The position numbers and the translations under genes are program-made. Under the pieces are notes generated by a model. The model was not told the DNA's origin, made no database searches, and saw nothing but the letters and a program-made list of their open reading frames with translations. From positions 123,779 through 187,778 of the forward strand of contig NZ_FOKP01000010.1 of assembly GCF_900112185.1 (NCBI RefSeq): a stretch of DNA of 64,000 nt. The letters are read 5' to 3'. Positions 16,435 to 27,138 of this stretch are shown piece after piece. This DNA is from Allobosea sp. CRIB-10 (lineage in GTDB: Bacteria > Pseudomonadota > Alphaproteobacteria > Rhizobiales > Beijerinckiaceae). Every line of letters starts with the position of its first letter. Within the stretch, counting starts at the first letter, position 1.

Positions 16435-17284
16435 CCCAAAGCCTTGCGGGCTCGCGTCTCGACGACGCGGTTATAGGCCAGCATGATCACGAGATTGGCG
16501 GCGAGGACGATGATCGCGATCGTCGCGCCGAGCGGCCAGTTCAGCTCGTGCATGTATTCGTCGTAAACCAGCGTCGCCGCCATCTTGAGCCGGCGCCCGC
16601 CGAGCAGGCCCGGGATGGCGAAGGCCGAGGCCGAAAGGCCGAAGACGATCAGGCTGCCCGACAGCATGCCGAGCGAGACCTGCGGCAGCACCACGCGGCG
16701 CAAGGCGGTGAAGTGCGAGGCGCCGAGGCTCCAGGCGGCGGCCTCGACCATCGGATCGAGCTTCTGCAGCGCGGTCCAGACCGGGATCACCATGAAGGGC
16801 AGCATGACGTGGACGAGCGCGATCACGATCGCGGTCTCGGTGTAGAGCAGCCGGACGCTGTCGAAGCCGAACGCCTGAAGCGACTGATTCACCAGGCCGG
16901 TCGAGCCGAGCAGCATGCTCCAGCCGAAGGCGCGGACGACGACCGAGACGAGCAGCGGCCCGATGATCACCAGCAGGAAGACCGAGCGCCAGGGATCGCG
17001 CATCCGCGACAGGATATAGGCCTCGGGTGCGCCGATGACGGCGCAGATCAGCGTGGTCAGCGCGGCGAGCCGCAGCGTGCGCCAGAAGATGCCGAGATAA
17101 TAGTCGTCCGAGAACACCGCCGCGTAATGGGCAAGGATGAACTCGTTCTTGATGCCGGTCGTATGGTCGTAGGCGTGGAAGGACAGGATCACCGTCAGCA
17201 CCAGCGGCAGGACGATGAGCCCGAGGAAGAGCAGCGCGCCCGGCCCGGCGAGCCAGAACGGTGTCGCCGCGGAGCGCCCGACGC

Positions 17285-17288
<4 letters not shown>
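16431..17288 (-). CDS. ABC transporter permease, PotB type
   Basis: A 285-residue permease with about six transmembrane segments (first at residues ~14-36, PGALLFLGLIVLPLVLTVIL). The EAA loop reads EAAAWSLGASHFTALRRVVL. Its start overlaps the ATPase stop by four bases. It follows potA-like and precedes potC-like, the standard order for polyamine/opine-type importers. Confidence 0.88.
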
Positions 17289-18340
<1,052 letters not shown>

Positions 18341-18430
18341 GACCTCTCCCGCTTGGCTCGCCCCGCCCGCTCATCGGGGTCTTTTGCCCTCATGCGTTCC
18401 AGAAGCCGCAGCGGTGGAATTTCGTCAACG

Positions 18431-18483
18431 AATAATTCCGCATAAGAGAATTTTAATCTCAATAATTCCGTTATATGAAATTT
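18431..18483. promoter_or_regulatory. Tandem operator for the divergent IclR regulator
   Basis: Two direct copies of a 23-bp sequence with the pattern AATAATTCCG-N2-ATA-N-GA-N-AATTT or close to it occur at 18431-18453 and 18461-18483. The repeat period is 30 bp, close to three helical turns. Each copy contains an imperfect inverted repeat (ATTC...GAAT or TTTCATATAACGGAA on the other strand). The area is markedly AT-rich and lies between the divergent ATPase and IclR genes, as expected of a cooperative IclR binding site. Confidence 0.55.
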
Positions 18484-18519
18484 ATTGCCACCATCACTTG
18501 ACGCGATTAGCGTGAGCGG

Positions 18520-19329
18520 ATGATCGATTCTGCTGAGCCTCAGTCCAGCCTGCGTCGCGCGCTCGGCCTATTGCGCCTCGTCGGGGCGGCCGAGGCCGGC
18601 GGCATTCGCCTGAAGGATCTCGCCGAGCAGGCCGGCTGCAGTCAGCCGACGGCGCATCGCGCCTTGCAGGACCTCGCCGCCGAGGGCTTCGTCGAGCAGA
18701 TCGGCAAGCGCTACCGGCTGGCGCTCGACTTCTTCGTGCTGGCGGCGCGCGCCGGCCATGCCGATGGCTTGCGCGACCTCGCCAAGCCGGTGCTGCTGCG
18801 CCTCTCGGCGACGCTGACCGACACGATCTTCCTGCTGGTCCGCAATGGCTATGAAGCGGTCTGCCTCGATCGGATCGAGGGTCCCTTTCCGATCCGCTCC
18901 TTCACCGGCGATATCGGCGGAAAGGTGCCGCTCGGGCTGGGGCAGGGGAGCCTCGCCATCCTCGCCCATCTGCCCGAAGCCGAGCGTGAGGCTGTGATCC
19001 GTTTCAACGTGCCGCGCCTGCTCGATCGCGGCTTCCTCGACGAGGCGGGGCTACGGGTCGAACTGGAAAAGGCGCGTGAGCAGGGCTGGGTCAATCTCAA
19101 TACCGGGTTGATCCCGGGCATGGCGGGCCTCGGCGTTCCGGTCTTCGATGCGCAGGGGCGCGCCGTCGCGGCCCTCAGCGTCGGCACATTGGCGGATCGC
19201 TTGCGGCCGGAGCGCCTGCCCGGCGTCGTCGCCATCCTCAAGGCGGAGGCCGCGACGCTGGGCGCCATGCTCAACCCGTTCGACACGGCCTTGCGCCATC
19301 CATCCCGCAGCTTGAGCTCTGTGGCATGA
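18520..19329 (+). CDS. IclR family transcriptional regulator
   Basis: A 269-residue regulator. The winged HTH lies at residues ~10-70 (LRRALGLLRLVGAAEAGGIR, then DLAEQAGCSQPTAHRALQDL). The effector domain follows, with LPLG-like GGKVPLGLGQGSLAILAHLP and the C-terminal GLGVPVFDAQGRAVAALSV. It is divergent from the PotABCD-type/amino acid dehydrogenase operon and is its probable regulator. Tandem 23-bp repeats in the 179-bp gap are candidate binding sites. Confidence 0.9.
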   Translation: MIDSAEPQSSLRRALGLLRLVGAAEAGGIRLKDLAEQAGCSQPTAHRALQDLAAEGFVEQIGKRYRLALDFFVLAARAGHADGLRDLAKPVLLRLSATLTDTIFLLVRNGYEAVCLDRIEGPFPIRSFTGDIGGKVPLGLGQGSLAILAHLPEAEREAVIRFNVPRLLDRGFLDEAGLRVELEKAREQGWVNLNTGLIPGMAGLGVPVFDAQGRAVAALSVGTLADRLRPERLPGVVAILKAEAATLGAMLNPFDTALRHPSRSLSSVA

Positions 19330-19486
19330 TCCTCCGAGCCCGGCGTTCACTCGGGGGCCCAACACTGCCGGAGTAATCTCTTTGCATGGCAGCCAAGTCC
19401 ACGCGCCGCCGTGACCTCGCCGCTGTCGATATGCTACCTCGGCTTGCCGCTGCTGCGGCGGATCGCAATCGCCACGGAGACTGATC

Positions 19487-21109
19487 GTGCTGGAGAAGGC
19501 CTGGGCGGATCTTTCCGCGCATCGTACCCGAACTATCTCGCAGCATCTGCGCGAGCTCTTCGCCGCCGATCCGCAGCGCTTTGCCAGCTTTTCCGTCCGG
19601 CTCGACGATCTCCTGCTCGACTACTCCAAGACGGCGGTGACGCCTGAGACCATCGAGTTGCTGCTCGCGCTCGCCCAGGCGGCGGATGTCGAGGCCAAGC
19701 GCGACGCGATGTTCGCCGGCGAGCCGGTCAACACCACCGAAGAGCGCGCGGTCCTGCACACGGCGCTGCGCAACCAGTCCGGCCGGCCGGTCAAGGTCGA
19801 CGGCGTCGATGTGATGCCCGAGATCAACGCGGTGCTGGAGCGGATGTCCGCCTTCGCCGATGGCATTCGCAGCGGCAAGATCGCGGCTGCCGATAGCGAG
19901 CCCTTCACCGATGTCGTCAATATCGGCATCGGCGGCTCCGACCTTGGGCCCGTGATGGCGACGCTGGCGCTGGCGCCCTATCATGACGGGCCGCGCCTGC
20001 ATTACGTCTCCAATGTCGACGGTGCCCATATCGCCGACACGCTGGCAAAGCTCGACCCGGCCCGGACGCTGGTGATCGTCGCCTCAAAGACCTTCACCAC
20101 GATCGAGACCATGACCAATGCCGCGACGGCGCGGCGCTGGATCGCCGGGGCGCTCGGCGAAGAGGCGGTCGCCAAGCACTTCGCCGCGGTCTCGACCGCG
20201 CTCGACAAGGTCGCGGCCTTCGGCATCCAGCCGGAGCGGATCTTCGGCTTCTGGGACTGGGTCGGCGGGCGCTATTCGGTCTGGTCTGCGATCGGCCTGC
20301 CGGTGATGATCGCGATCGGCCCTGAGAACTTTCGCGCCTTCCTCGCCGGCGCGCATGCGATGGACGAGCATTTCCGGACCGCTCCGCTCGACAAGAACCT
20401 GCCCGTTCTGTTCGGTCTGATCGGGCTCTGGCATCGCGAGAGCTGCGGCTATCCGGCCCGTGCCGTCCTGCCTTATGACCAGCGCCTGGCGCGCCTGCCG
20501 GCCTATCTGCAGCAGCTCGACATGGAGTCGAACGGCAAGCGCGTGCATAAGGCGGGCGGGGCGGTGACGCGGCCGAGCGGCCCGCTGGTCTGGGGCGAGC
20601 CCGGCACCAACGGCCAGCACGCCTTCTTCCAGCTATTGCACCAGGGCACCGACATCATCCCCTGCGAATTCCTGGTCGCGGCGGAGGGGCACGAGCCGGA
20701 GCTCGCCCATCAGCACCGCCTGCTCCTCGCCAATTGCCTCGCCCAAAGCGAGGCGATGATGAAGGGCCGCACGCTCGAGGAGGCAAAGGCGCAGCTCGCC
20801 AAGCAGGGGCTGTCGGCGGAGGCAATCGAGCATCTGGCGCCGCACAAGGTCTTCCCCGGCAACCGGCCGAGCGTGACCATCGCCTATCGCAAGCTCGATC
20901 CGTTCACGCTCGGGCGGCTGATCGCGCTCTATGAGCACCGCGTCTTCGTCGAGGCGGCCGTGTTCGACATCAACGCCTTCGACCAATGGGGCGTCGAGCT
21001 CGGCAAGGAGCTGGCAACGGCGCTGCTGCCGGTGATCGAAGGCAAGGCGCCGGCTGAGGCGCATGATGCCTCGACGGCTGGGTTGGCGCGCTATCTAACC
21101 GGGCGCTAG
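19487..21109 (+). CDS. pgi: Glucose-6-phosphate isomerase
   Basis: A 540-residue cytosolic enzyme interconverting glucose-6-phosphate and fructose-6-phosphate. Family landmarks are present in order: [52 protein letters not shown] (signature 1), and [19 protein letters not shown] with the downstream lysine region. Length matches bacterial/eukaryote-like PGI. The start is GTG, with ACGGAGA upstream. It is housekeeping rather than island-specific, but sits next to the glucoside-uptake genes whose products it would process. Confidence 0.96.
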   Translation: MLEKAWADLSAHRTRTISQHLRELFAADPQRFASFSVRLDDLLLDYSKTAVTPETIELLLALAQAADVEAKRDAMFAGEPVNTTEERAVLHTALRNQSGRPVKVDGVDVMPEINAVLERMSAFADGIRSGKIAAADSEPFTDVVNIGIGGSDLGPVMATLALAPYHDGPRLHYVSNVDGAHIADTLAKLDPARTLVIVASKTFTTIETMTNAATARRWIAGALGEEAVAKHFAAVSTALDKVAAFGIQPERIFGFWDWVGGRYSVWSAIGLPVMIAIGPENFRAFLAGAHAMDEHFRTAPLDKNLPVLFGLIGLWHRESCGYPARAVLPYDQRLARLPAYLQQLDMESNGKRVHKAGGAVTRPSGPLVWGEPGTNGQHAFFQLLHQGTDIIPCEFLVAAEGHEPELAHQHRLLLANCLAQSEAMMKGRTLEEAKAQLAKQGLSAEAIEHLAPHKVFPGNRPSVTIAYRKLDPFTLGRLIALYEHRVFVEAAVFDINAFDQWGVELGKELATALLPVIEGKAPAEAHDASTAGLARYLTGR

Positions 21110-21130
21110 GCTGCGGCATCGAAGGACGCC

Positions 21131-21511
21131 TCAGGGTATCCAGCGCCGCGACTGCTCGGCGCGGTCGTCATAGCTCGCTTCGAAGATCGGCGAGGCGAGG
21201 GTGGCGCGGACCTTGAGGATGCCGCTGCCGATATTGCGGAAGCCGTGGCGGGCACCGGCCGGGATCACGATCGACTGGTTGGCGCGTAAGGTCAGGTTTT
21301 CGCCGCGCAGCGTAATCTCGGCCTCGCCTTCCATCACCTCCAGCACCTCCTCGACGGCATGGAGATGAAGGGGCGCGCCGAGGCCGGGATCGCAGAACTG
21401 CTCGAAGATGCAGAGCTGAGCCGAGCGCACCAGCGCCGAGACCCGCATCAGCGTCATCACGCCCTCGCGCCATTGCTCGAGCGGCTGGGTCTCGTGGTCG
21501 ATGAGGCTCAT
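21131..21511 (-). CDS. Cupin domain protein
   Basis: A 126-residue single-domain cupin. Motif 1 is PLHLHAVEEVLEVMEGEAEI (HxH...E) and motif 2 is SIVIPAGARHGFRNIGSG (final His). These are the metal-binding positions of the RmlC-like barrel. The start overlaps the LacI stop, so it is translated with the regulator. Small cupins next to sugar operons often bind or isomerise sugars or act as sensors; the exact role is unknown. Confidence 0.8.
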   Translation of the reverse strand: MSLIDHETQPLEQWREGVMTLMRVSALVRSAQLCIFEQFCDPGLGAPLHLHAVEEVLEVMEGEAEITLRGENLTLRANQSIVIPAGARHGFRNIGSGILKVRATLASPIFEASYDDRAEQSRRWIP

Positions 21512-22545
21512 GCCGTCCCCTTCTGTGCGAGCCCGACCATGGGCTGTTCATGCGGGATGCGGACCTCCGAGGTCGGCTCGCCGCTCCAGAGCGATTGCAA
21601 CTGGGCGACGACATGCCCGCCGAAGCTCTCATAGGGGATGCGGATCGAGGTCAGCCACGGCGCGATCCAGTGGTTGAGCGCGTTGCCGTCGACGCCGACC
21701 AGGGTGCAGCGCTGCGGGATCGCCACGCTGCTTTCGACGGCGAGCCGATAGGCGCCATAAGCGATCAGATCGCTGACGCAGAGCGCGCCCTGCGGCCAGC
21801 CCCCCTCCTGCACCAGTGCCTTGGCGGCGGCATAGCCGATCTCGATATGCGACAGCCCCGGCGCGCTGGCGCGGCGGATTGCATCGGCCGGGACACCGCG
21901 TTCGACGAGGCGGTCGATGAAGCCCGAGGCGCGTTCCTGGGTGCTCGAGACATTCTGCGCCGCCATCAGCACGGCCGGCCGCTCGATGCCATGCGCCAGC
22001 ATGAAATCGGCGGCATCGGCGCCGGCGGCGCGATTGTCGATGCCGACATAGGCGCCGCCGCCGAGCGGATTGTGGCGCGCGACGAAGACCATCGGGTCGC
22101 CGCGCCGGAGCGTCTCCTCCAGCCCGCGGCTGCGCACGGCGCTGACCATGACATAGCCGGCTACGAACTGCTCACGCATCGCCTGGAGGTAGTCGTCCTG
22201 CAACTCGGCGCGGTCATGCGTGTCGCACAGGATCATGACGTAGCCGGCGGCCCGCAAGGCCGCCTCGGTCGAGACCGCAATCGCCGCCATGGCGGGGTTG
22301 TCGAGATTGGGCGAAAGCATCGCTACGACCCGGCTGGCGCGCTGGCGCAGCGCCCGGCCGACCGGGTTCGGCCGATAGCCCAGCCGCGCGATCGCCTCCT
22401 CGACGCGCGCCACCGTCTCGGGCGAGGCCCGCCCGCTCTCGCCGTTGACGATGCGCGACACCGTCGAGATCGAGACGCCGGTATCCTCCGCGACCGTGGT
22501 GAGCGATACCGAACCGTGATGTGCCCTGGCGGCCCTGGTCTTCAT
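21508..22545 (-). CDS. LacI family transcriptional regulator
   Basis: A 345-residue repressor. The N-terminal HTH and hinge read VSLTTVAEDTGVSISTVSRI, then ARVEEAIARLGYRPNPVGRAL. The remainder is a periplasmic binding protein-like effector domain. It is divergent from the sugar ABC operon. A perfect 18-bp palindrome, TAGGCAAACGTTTGCCTA, lies between them at 22620-22637, which is the expected operator. It likely releases the operon when an alpha-glucoside-derived sugar binds. Confidence 0.93.
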   Translation of the reverse strand: MKTRAARAHHGSVSLTTVAEDTGVSISTVSRIVNGESGRASPETVARVEEAIARLGYRPNPVGRALRQRASRVVAMLSPNLDNPAMAAIAVSTEAALRAAGYVMILCDTHDRAELQDDYLQAMREQFVAGYVMVSAVRSRGLEETLRRGDPMVFVARHNPLGGGAYVGIDNRAAGADAADFMLAHGIERPAVLMAAQNVSSTQERASGFIDRLVERGVPADAIRRASAPGLSHIEIGYAAAKALVQEGGWPQGALCVSDLIAYGAYRLAVESSVAIPQRCTLVGVDGNALNHWIAPWLTSIRIPYESFGGHVVAQLQSLWSGEPTSEVRIPHEQPMVGLAQKGTA

Positions 22546-22610
22546 CGCGCTCCCATCCCCGCTGCTAGCCCAGCGAGTCAGCGTCCAAGAGATGCCGGCT
22601 CACTTCGGGA

Positions 22611-22641
22611 TTGACAAGCTAGGCAAACGTTTGCCTAAATG
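22611..22641 (+). promoter_or_regulatory. Promoter and LacI operator of the glucoside operon
   Basis: TTGACA (22611-22616) is a consensus -35. The perfect palindrome TAGGCAAACGTTTGCCTA (22620-22637) occupies the spacer and reaches the -10 region (TAAATG-like, 22636-22641). Repressor binding here would directly block RNA polymerase. The centre AACGTT matches classic LacI/GalR-family operators. Confidence 0.7.
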
Positions 22642-22690
22642 ATTGTCAAGGTGCTCATCGAGGCGCCGGTTCAGCGGGGATGGAACGCTC

Positions 22691-23968
22691 ATGCACAGCA
22701 AGCATTGGATTTCGGCACTCGCCTTGACGGCCGGCCTCGTCATTGGCGGGATCGCGCAAGCCCAGACCACGGTGCGCATCGCGTGGTATTCCGACGGCAA
22801 TGAGGGCGAGGTCATCACCGACCTGCTCAAGCGCTTCGAGGCCCAGAACAAGGACATCAAGGTCGTGCTCGACCAGGTGCCCTACAAGGCCATCACCGAG
22901 AACCTTCCGGTCCAGCTCGCCTCGGGCCAGGGGCCCGACATCGCCCGCGTCGTCGACCTCGGCGGCATCGCCCGCTATGCGCTCGACCTGCGGCCGCACC
23001 TCAAGGACGCAGCCTACTGGGAAAAGAATTTCGGGCCGTTCCTGCCCTGGATGCGCCCTGAAGGCGACACCAAGGCCATCACCGGCTTCATGACTCAGCT
23101 CACCGTCACCGGGCCCTTCGTCAACAAGACGCTGTTTGAGCAGGCCGGCATCGCCCTGCCGGGCGCCAAGGCGACCTGGGAGGATTGGGGCAAGGCGGTC
23201 AAGGACGTCGCGGCCAAGGTCCAGGCGCCGTTCCCGCTGGCGATGGACCGCTCCGGCCACCGCTTCTTCTCGGTCGCCGTTTCTGAGGGCGCCAAGGTCT
23301 TCGACGCCAAGGGCGAGCCGGCGGTGATCGACGACGGTTTCAAGCGCGGCGCCAAGCTGGTCTATGACTGGCACCAGAACGGCGTGATGAAGAAGGAACT
23401 CTGGGGCTCGGTCTCCGGCACCGCCTATCGCGGCGCCAATGACGAGTTCAAGAACGCCCAGGTGGTGATGTACCAGTCGGGCTCCTGGCAGATCGCCCAG
23501 TTCGACAAGACCGTCGGCGACGCCTTCGACTGGATCGCGGTTCCCTCGCCCTGTGGCGCTGGCGGCTGCTCGGGCATGCCGGGCGGGGCCGGTCTCGTCG
23601 CGATCAAGACGACCAAAAGCCCGGAAGCCGTCGCCAAGGTGATGGAATACCTCGCCAGCGAGCCGGTGCTGAGCGAGTTCTATGCCCGCTCGCTGTTCGT
23701 GCCCGGCCATCTCGGCATCGCCGCCAAGGGCCTCGACTACCAGGGCGCCAGCGCGCCGGCCAAGGCCGCGCTCAAGGTCTTCTCCGACCAGGTCGCGCAG
23801 CTCTCGCCGGTCGCCTATCAATTGCAGGGCTATACGAGCAACCGCGTCATCTTCAACGCGGTGATCAGCCGGCTCGGCCAGGCGATCTCGGGCGAGGGCA
23901 GCCTCGACGAGGCCTATAAGCGGATCGAATCCGACATCGCCCAGCAGATCGCCGAGCGCAAGAAGTAA
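22691..23968 (+). CDS. Sugar ABC transporter substrate-binding protein (family 1)
   Basis: A 425-residue binding protein. MHSKHWISALALTAGLVIGG with IAQAQ is the signal peptide. The mature part starts TTVRIAWYSDGNEGEVITDL and has the family 1 block QLASGQGPDIARVVDLGG. The ATG at 22691 places the signal peptide at the N-terminus; the frame is open further upstream only across the promoter. It heads a five-gene operon with two permeases, an ATPase and a GH31 glycosidase. The probable ligand is an alpha-linked oligosaccharide. Confidence 0.92.
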   Translation: MHSKHWISALALTAGLVIGGIAQAQTTVRIAWYSDGNEGEVITDLLKRFEAQNKDIKVVLDQVPYKAITENLPVQLASGQGPDIARVVDLGGIARYALDLRPHLKDAAYWEKNFGPFLPWMRPEGDTKAITGFMTQLTVTGPFVNKTLFEQAGIALPGAKATWEDWGKAVKDVAAKVQAPFPLAMDRSGHRFFSVAVSEGAKVFDAKGEPAVIDDGFKRGAKLVYDWHQNGVMKKELWGSVSGTAYRGANDEFKNAQVVMYQSGSWQIAQFDKTVGDAFDWIAVPSPCGAGGCSGMPGGAGLVAIKTTKSPEAVAKVMEYLASEPVLSEFYARSLFVPGHLGIAAKGLDYQGASAPAKAALKVFSDQVAQLSPVAYQLQGYTSNRVIFNAVISRLGQAISGEGSLDEAYKRIESDIAQQIAERKK

Positions 23969-23973
23969 GCCGA

Positions 23974-25002
23974 ATGGCCTCCGACGCTCCGATCCCCGCG
24001 GCGCAGCCGGAACGCGCTGGTGCAGCGAGCCTCTTCGCTGCGCCGCTCGCGATGCTGATGCGCCTGATCGACCGGCCGATGCAGGTTCTGCAGCGGCTGA
24101 TCGGCGAGCGCCGGATGGCCTATGTCTTCCTCCTGCCCAATCTCGTCTTCTTCTCGCTCTTCGTCTTCCTGCCGCTCATCATCAACTTCATCTTCTCGGT
24201 GACGGGCGGGGCGGGGCTGTTCCCTTCGGAGCGGCCTTATGTCGGGGCGCAGCAATACGCCTATCTCTTCGATTGCGGCTCGTTCCTCGACCCGTCCTCC
24301 TGCCGCGAGGACCATTTCTGGCGCGGCGTGTCCAATACCGCCCGTTTCACCGTCTTCCAGGTCACGGCGATGGTGCTGTTCTCGCTGCTGACGGCGGTGG
24401 TGCTGAACATGAAGATCAAGGCGCGCGGCTTCTTCCGCGCCGTCTATTTCTTCCCGGTGCTGCTCTCGCCGGTGGTGGTGGCGCTGACCTGGAAATGGAT
24501 CCTGCAGCGCGACGGCCTGCTCAATGCCGCGATCACCTCGCTCGGCGGCGAGCGCATCCTGTTCCTGGTCGATCCGAGCTGGGCGATGTTCTGGATCGTC
24601 TTCGTCTCGATCTGGGCCCATATGGGCTTCTACACGCTGATCCTGCTCGCCGGCCTGCAGGCGATCCCCGCCGATCTCTATGAAGCCGCCGAGATGGATG
24701 CGACGCCGCGCTGGCGCACATTCTGGCGCATCACCCTGCCATTGCTCTGGCCGAACATGATCGTGGTGATCGTGCTGGCGCTGATCCGTGGCGTGCAGAC
24801 CTTCGACGAGGTCTTCGTCCTGACCGGCGGCGGCCCGGGCACCGCGACGCTGATGGTGGTGCACTACATCTATGAGACCGCCTTCGCCAATCAGGTCCAG
24901 AATTTCGGCCTGGCGGCGGCCGCCTCCGTCGTGCTCGGTGTCGTGCTGTTTGCGCTGACGCTGGCCCAGCTCGCGGCGAGCCGCCGCAAGGGGGCGGCAT
25001 GA
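23974..25002 (+). CDS. Sugar ABC transporter permease, MalF/UgpA type
   Basis: A 342-residue permease with an N-terminal extension of ~45 residues before the first membrane span (RMAYVFLLPNLVFFSLFVFL). The coupling loop is EAAEMDATPRWRTFWRITLP. It starts 5 bp after the binding-protein gene and overlaps the next permease by four bases. It forms one half of the membrane channel for the sugar importer. Confidence 0.92.
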   Translation: MASDAPIPAAQPERAGAASLFAAPLAMLMRLIDRPMQVLQRLIGERRMAYVFLLPNLVFFSLFVFLPLIINFIFSVTGGAGLFPSERPYVGAQQYAYLFDCGSFLDPSSCREDHFWRGVSNTARFTVFQVTAMVLFSLLTAVVLNMKIKARGFFRAVYFFPVLLSPVVVALTWKWILQRDGLLNAAITSLGGERILFLVDPSWAMFWIVFVSIWAHMGFYTLILLAGLQAIPADLYEAAEMDATPRWRTFWRITLPLLWPNMIVVIVLALIRGVQTFDEVFVLTGGGPGTATLMVVHYIYETAFANQVQNFGLAAAASVVLGVVLFALTLAQLAASRRKGAA

Positions 25003-26051
25003 ACAGGCTCGCCCGCATGGCGGTGGCCCGGCGCAATCCCGGCCGCTGGCACTGGACCGATATCGCAGCTTACGCCTATCTCGGGCTCGGCGTCGTGCTG
25101 ATGTTCGGGCCGGTGCTCTGGCTCGGCCTCTCCTCCTTTAAGACGCAGGCCGGTCTGCTCGAATTCCCGCCCTCGCTGCTGCCGATGTCGCAGAAGGAGG
25201 TCCGGGTCGAGGGCCATGCCCAGCCGCTGCCGCTGTTCGAAGTGACGATGGAGGATGGCTCCAAGCGGATACTGGCGCAGGTCCGGCGCATCGGCATCCA
25301 GGCGCAGATGGTCGACCCGGCCAATCCCGGCCAGAGCATCCGCGTGCCGATCGACAAGCGCACCCCGGTGCGCGAGTTCAAGCTCGCGACCGAGAACTAC
25401 ACAGAGCCGCTGGAGCGCTTCGCCTTCACGCGCTTCCTCTGGAACTCGGTCTTCGTCACCGTCGTCGCGACGCTGATCACTTTGGTGATCAACTCGATGG
25501 CGGCCTATGCGCTCTCGATCTACGAGTTCCGCGGCAAGACGGCGGTGATGCTGATGGTAATCGGCACGCTGATGATCCCGATCACCATCATCCTGGTGCC
25601 GGTCTATCTCGTCATCACCAAGCTCGGCCTGGTCAATTCGCTCTGGGCGGTGATCCTGCCGGGCGCGGCGACGCCGACCGGCGTCTTCCTGCTGCGCCAG
25701 TACATGCTGACCCTGCCGCGCGACCTGATCGAGGCGGCGCGCATGGACAAGGCCTCGGAGTGGCAGATCTACTGGCGCATCGTCATGCCGCTGGCCATGC
25801 CAGCGCTGGCCGTGCTCGCGATCTTCTCGATCATGTGGCGCTGGAACGAGTTCCTCTGGCCGCTCGCCGTTCTCACCAAGACCGAGGCCTACACGCTGCA
25901 GATCGGCCTCAACGCCTTCCAGGGCGAGTTGCAGACGCAGTGGCACTACCTGCTCGCGATGACGGTGGTGACGCTGCTTCCGGTCGCGCTGGTCTTCGTC
26001 TTCCTGCAGCGCTTCATCACCACCGGCATCGCCAATACGGGAATGAAATAA
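24999..26051 (+). CDS. Sugar ABC transporter permease, MalG/UgpE type
   Basis: A 350-residue permease. The first membrane span (YAYLGLGVVLMFGPVLWLGL) is followed by a large periplasmic loop (~residues 50-140) that is longer than in UgpE. The EAA loop is EAARMDKASEWQIYWRIVMP. The stop TAA shares its last A with the ATG of the ATPase. Partner of the MalF-like permease upstream. Confidence 0.92.
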   Translation: MNRLARMAVARRNPGRWHWTDIAAYAYLGLGVVLMFGPVLWLGLSSFKTQAGLLEFPPSLLPMSQKEVRVEGHAQPLPLFEVTMEDGSKRILAQVRRIGIQAQMVDPANPGQSIRVPIDKRTPVREFKLATENYTEPLERFAFTRFLWNSVFVTVVATLITLVINSMAAYALSIYEFRGKTAVMLMVIGTLMIPITIILVPVYLVITKLGLVNSLWAVILPGAATPTGVFLLRQYMLTLPRDLIEAARMDKASEWQIYWRIVMPLAMPALAVLAIFSIMWRWNEFLWPLAVLTKTEAYTLQIGLNAFQGELQTQWHYLLAMTVVTLLPVALVFVFLQRFITTGIANTGMK

Positions 26052-27118
26052 TGGCGGGACTGAGTCTCTCCGGCGTCCGCAAGGCCTATGGCGCGACCAC
26101 GGTGCTGCATGGCATCGACCTCGACGTCGCCGATGGCGAATTCGTCGTTTTCGTCGGCCCCTCCGGCTGCGGAAAGTCGACGCTGCTGCGCTCGATCGCC
26201 GGGCTGGAGACCATCAGCGGCGGCACGATCGCGATCGACGGTGCCGACGTCACCGGGCTGCCGGCCTCCGAGCGCGGCCTCGCCATGGTGTTCCAGTCCT
26301 ATGCGCTCTATCCGCATATGAGCGTCTACGCGAACATGGCCTTCGCGCTGGAAAACATGGGCTTCAAGCGCGACGAGATCGACAGGCGGGTGAAGCGCGC
26401 CGCCGGCATGCTGCGCCTGACCGACTATCTCGAGCGCAAGCCCAAGGCGCTCTCCGGCGGCCAGCGCCAGCGCGTCGCCATCGGCCGCGCCATCGTGCGC
26501 GACCCCAAGATCTTTCTGTTCGACGAGCCGCTCTCGAACCTCGACGCCGAACTGCGCGTCGCGACCCGCAAGGAGCTCGCCGCGCTGCATGCCGAGATCG
26601 GCGGCACGATGATCTACGTTACCCACGACCAGGTCGAGGCGATGACGCTGGCGCATCGCATCGTCGTGCTCCATGGCGGAAAGATCGAGCAGGTCGGCAC
26701 GCCGCTCGAACTCTACAACCGGCCGGACAATCTCTTCGTCGCCGGTTTCATCGGCTCGCCGCGCATGAACCTCCTCCCGGGCAAGGTTGTGCGGAGCGGC
26801 ACGGTCGCGCTCGGCGAGGCCGGGCATGAGGTCGCCTGCTCGACCGGGAGCCTTGCCGCAGGTGCCTCTGTCACGCTCGGCATCCGGCCGGAGCACCTGG
26901 CGCTCGCTGCGCCGGATGGCGGCGTGCCGCTGACGATCGAGCTGGTCGAGCGCCTCGGCGGCGAGAGCTATCTTTACGGCGCTTCGCCGGGATTGCCGCA
27001 GATTACGCTCCGGCTCGACGGCCAGAGCGAGCATCAGCGCGGCTCTGCCGTCGCGCTCGCCTTCCCGCAGCCGCATCTGCACCTGTTCGACGAGAACGGC
27101 CGGGCCGTCCGGTCCTGA
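26051..27118 (+). CDS. Sugar ABC transporter ATP-binding protein, MalK/UgpC/MsmX type
   Basis: A 355-residue ATPase. Walker A is GPSGCGKSTLL, the signature LSGGQRQRVAIGRAI, Walker B IFLFDEPLSNLDAE, and the H-loop VTHDQVEAMTLAHRI. The C-terminal ~110 residues form the TOBE/MalK regulatory domain (NLFVAGFIGSPRMNLLPGKV). DEPLSNLDA and the C-terminal domain identify the carbohydrate subclass. It energises the two permeases immediately upstream. Confidence 0.94.
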   Translation: MAGLSLSGVRKAYGATTVLHGIDLDVADGEFVVFVGPSGCGKSTLLRSIAGLETISGGTIAIDGADVTGLPASERGLAMVFQSYALYPHMSVYANMAFALENMGFKRDEIDRRVKRAAGMLRLTDYLERKPKALSGGQRQRVAIGRAIVRDPKIFLFDEPLSNLDAELRVATRKELAALHAEIGGTMIYVTHDQVEAMTLAHRIVVLHGGKIEQVGTPLELYNRPDNLFVAGFIGSPRMNLLPGKVVRSGTVALGEAGHEVACSTGSLAAGASVTLGIRPEHLALAAPDGGVPLTIELVERLGGESYLYGASPGLPQITLRLDGQSEHQRGSAVALAFPQPHLHLFDENGRAVRS

Positions 27119-27138
27119 CGACTGACTAGAGAGATCCC

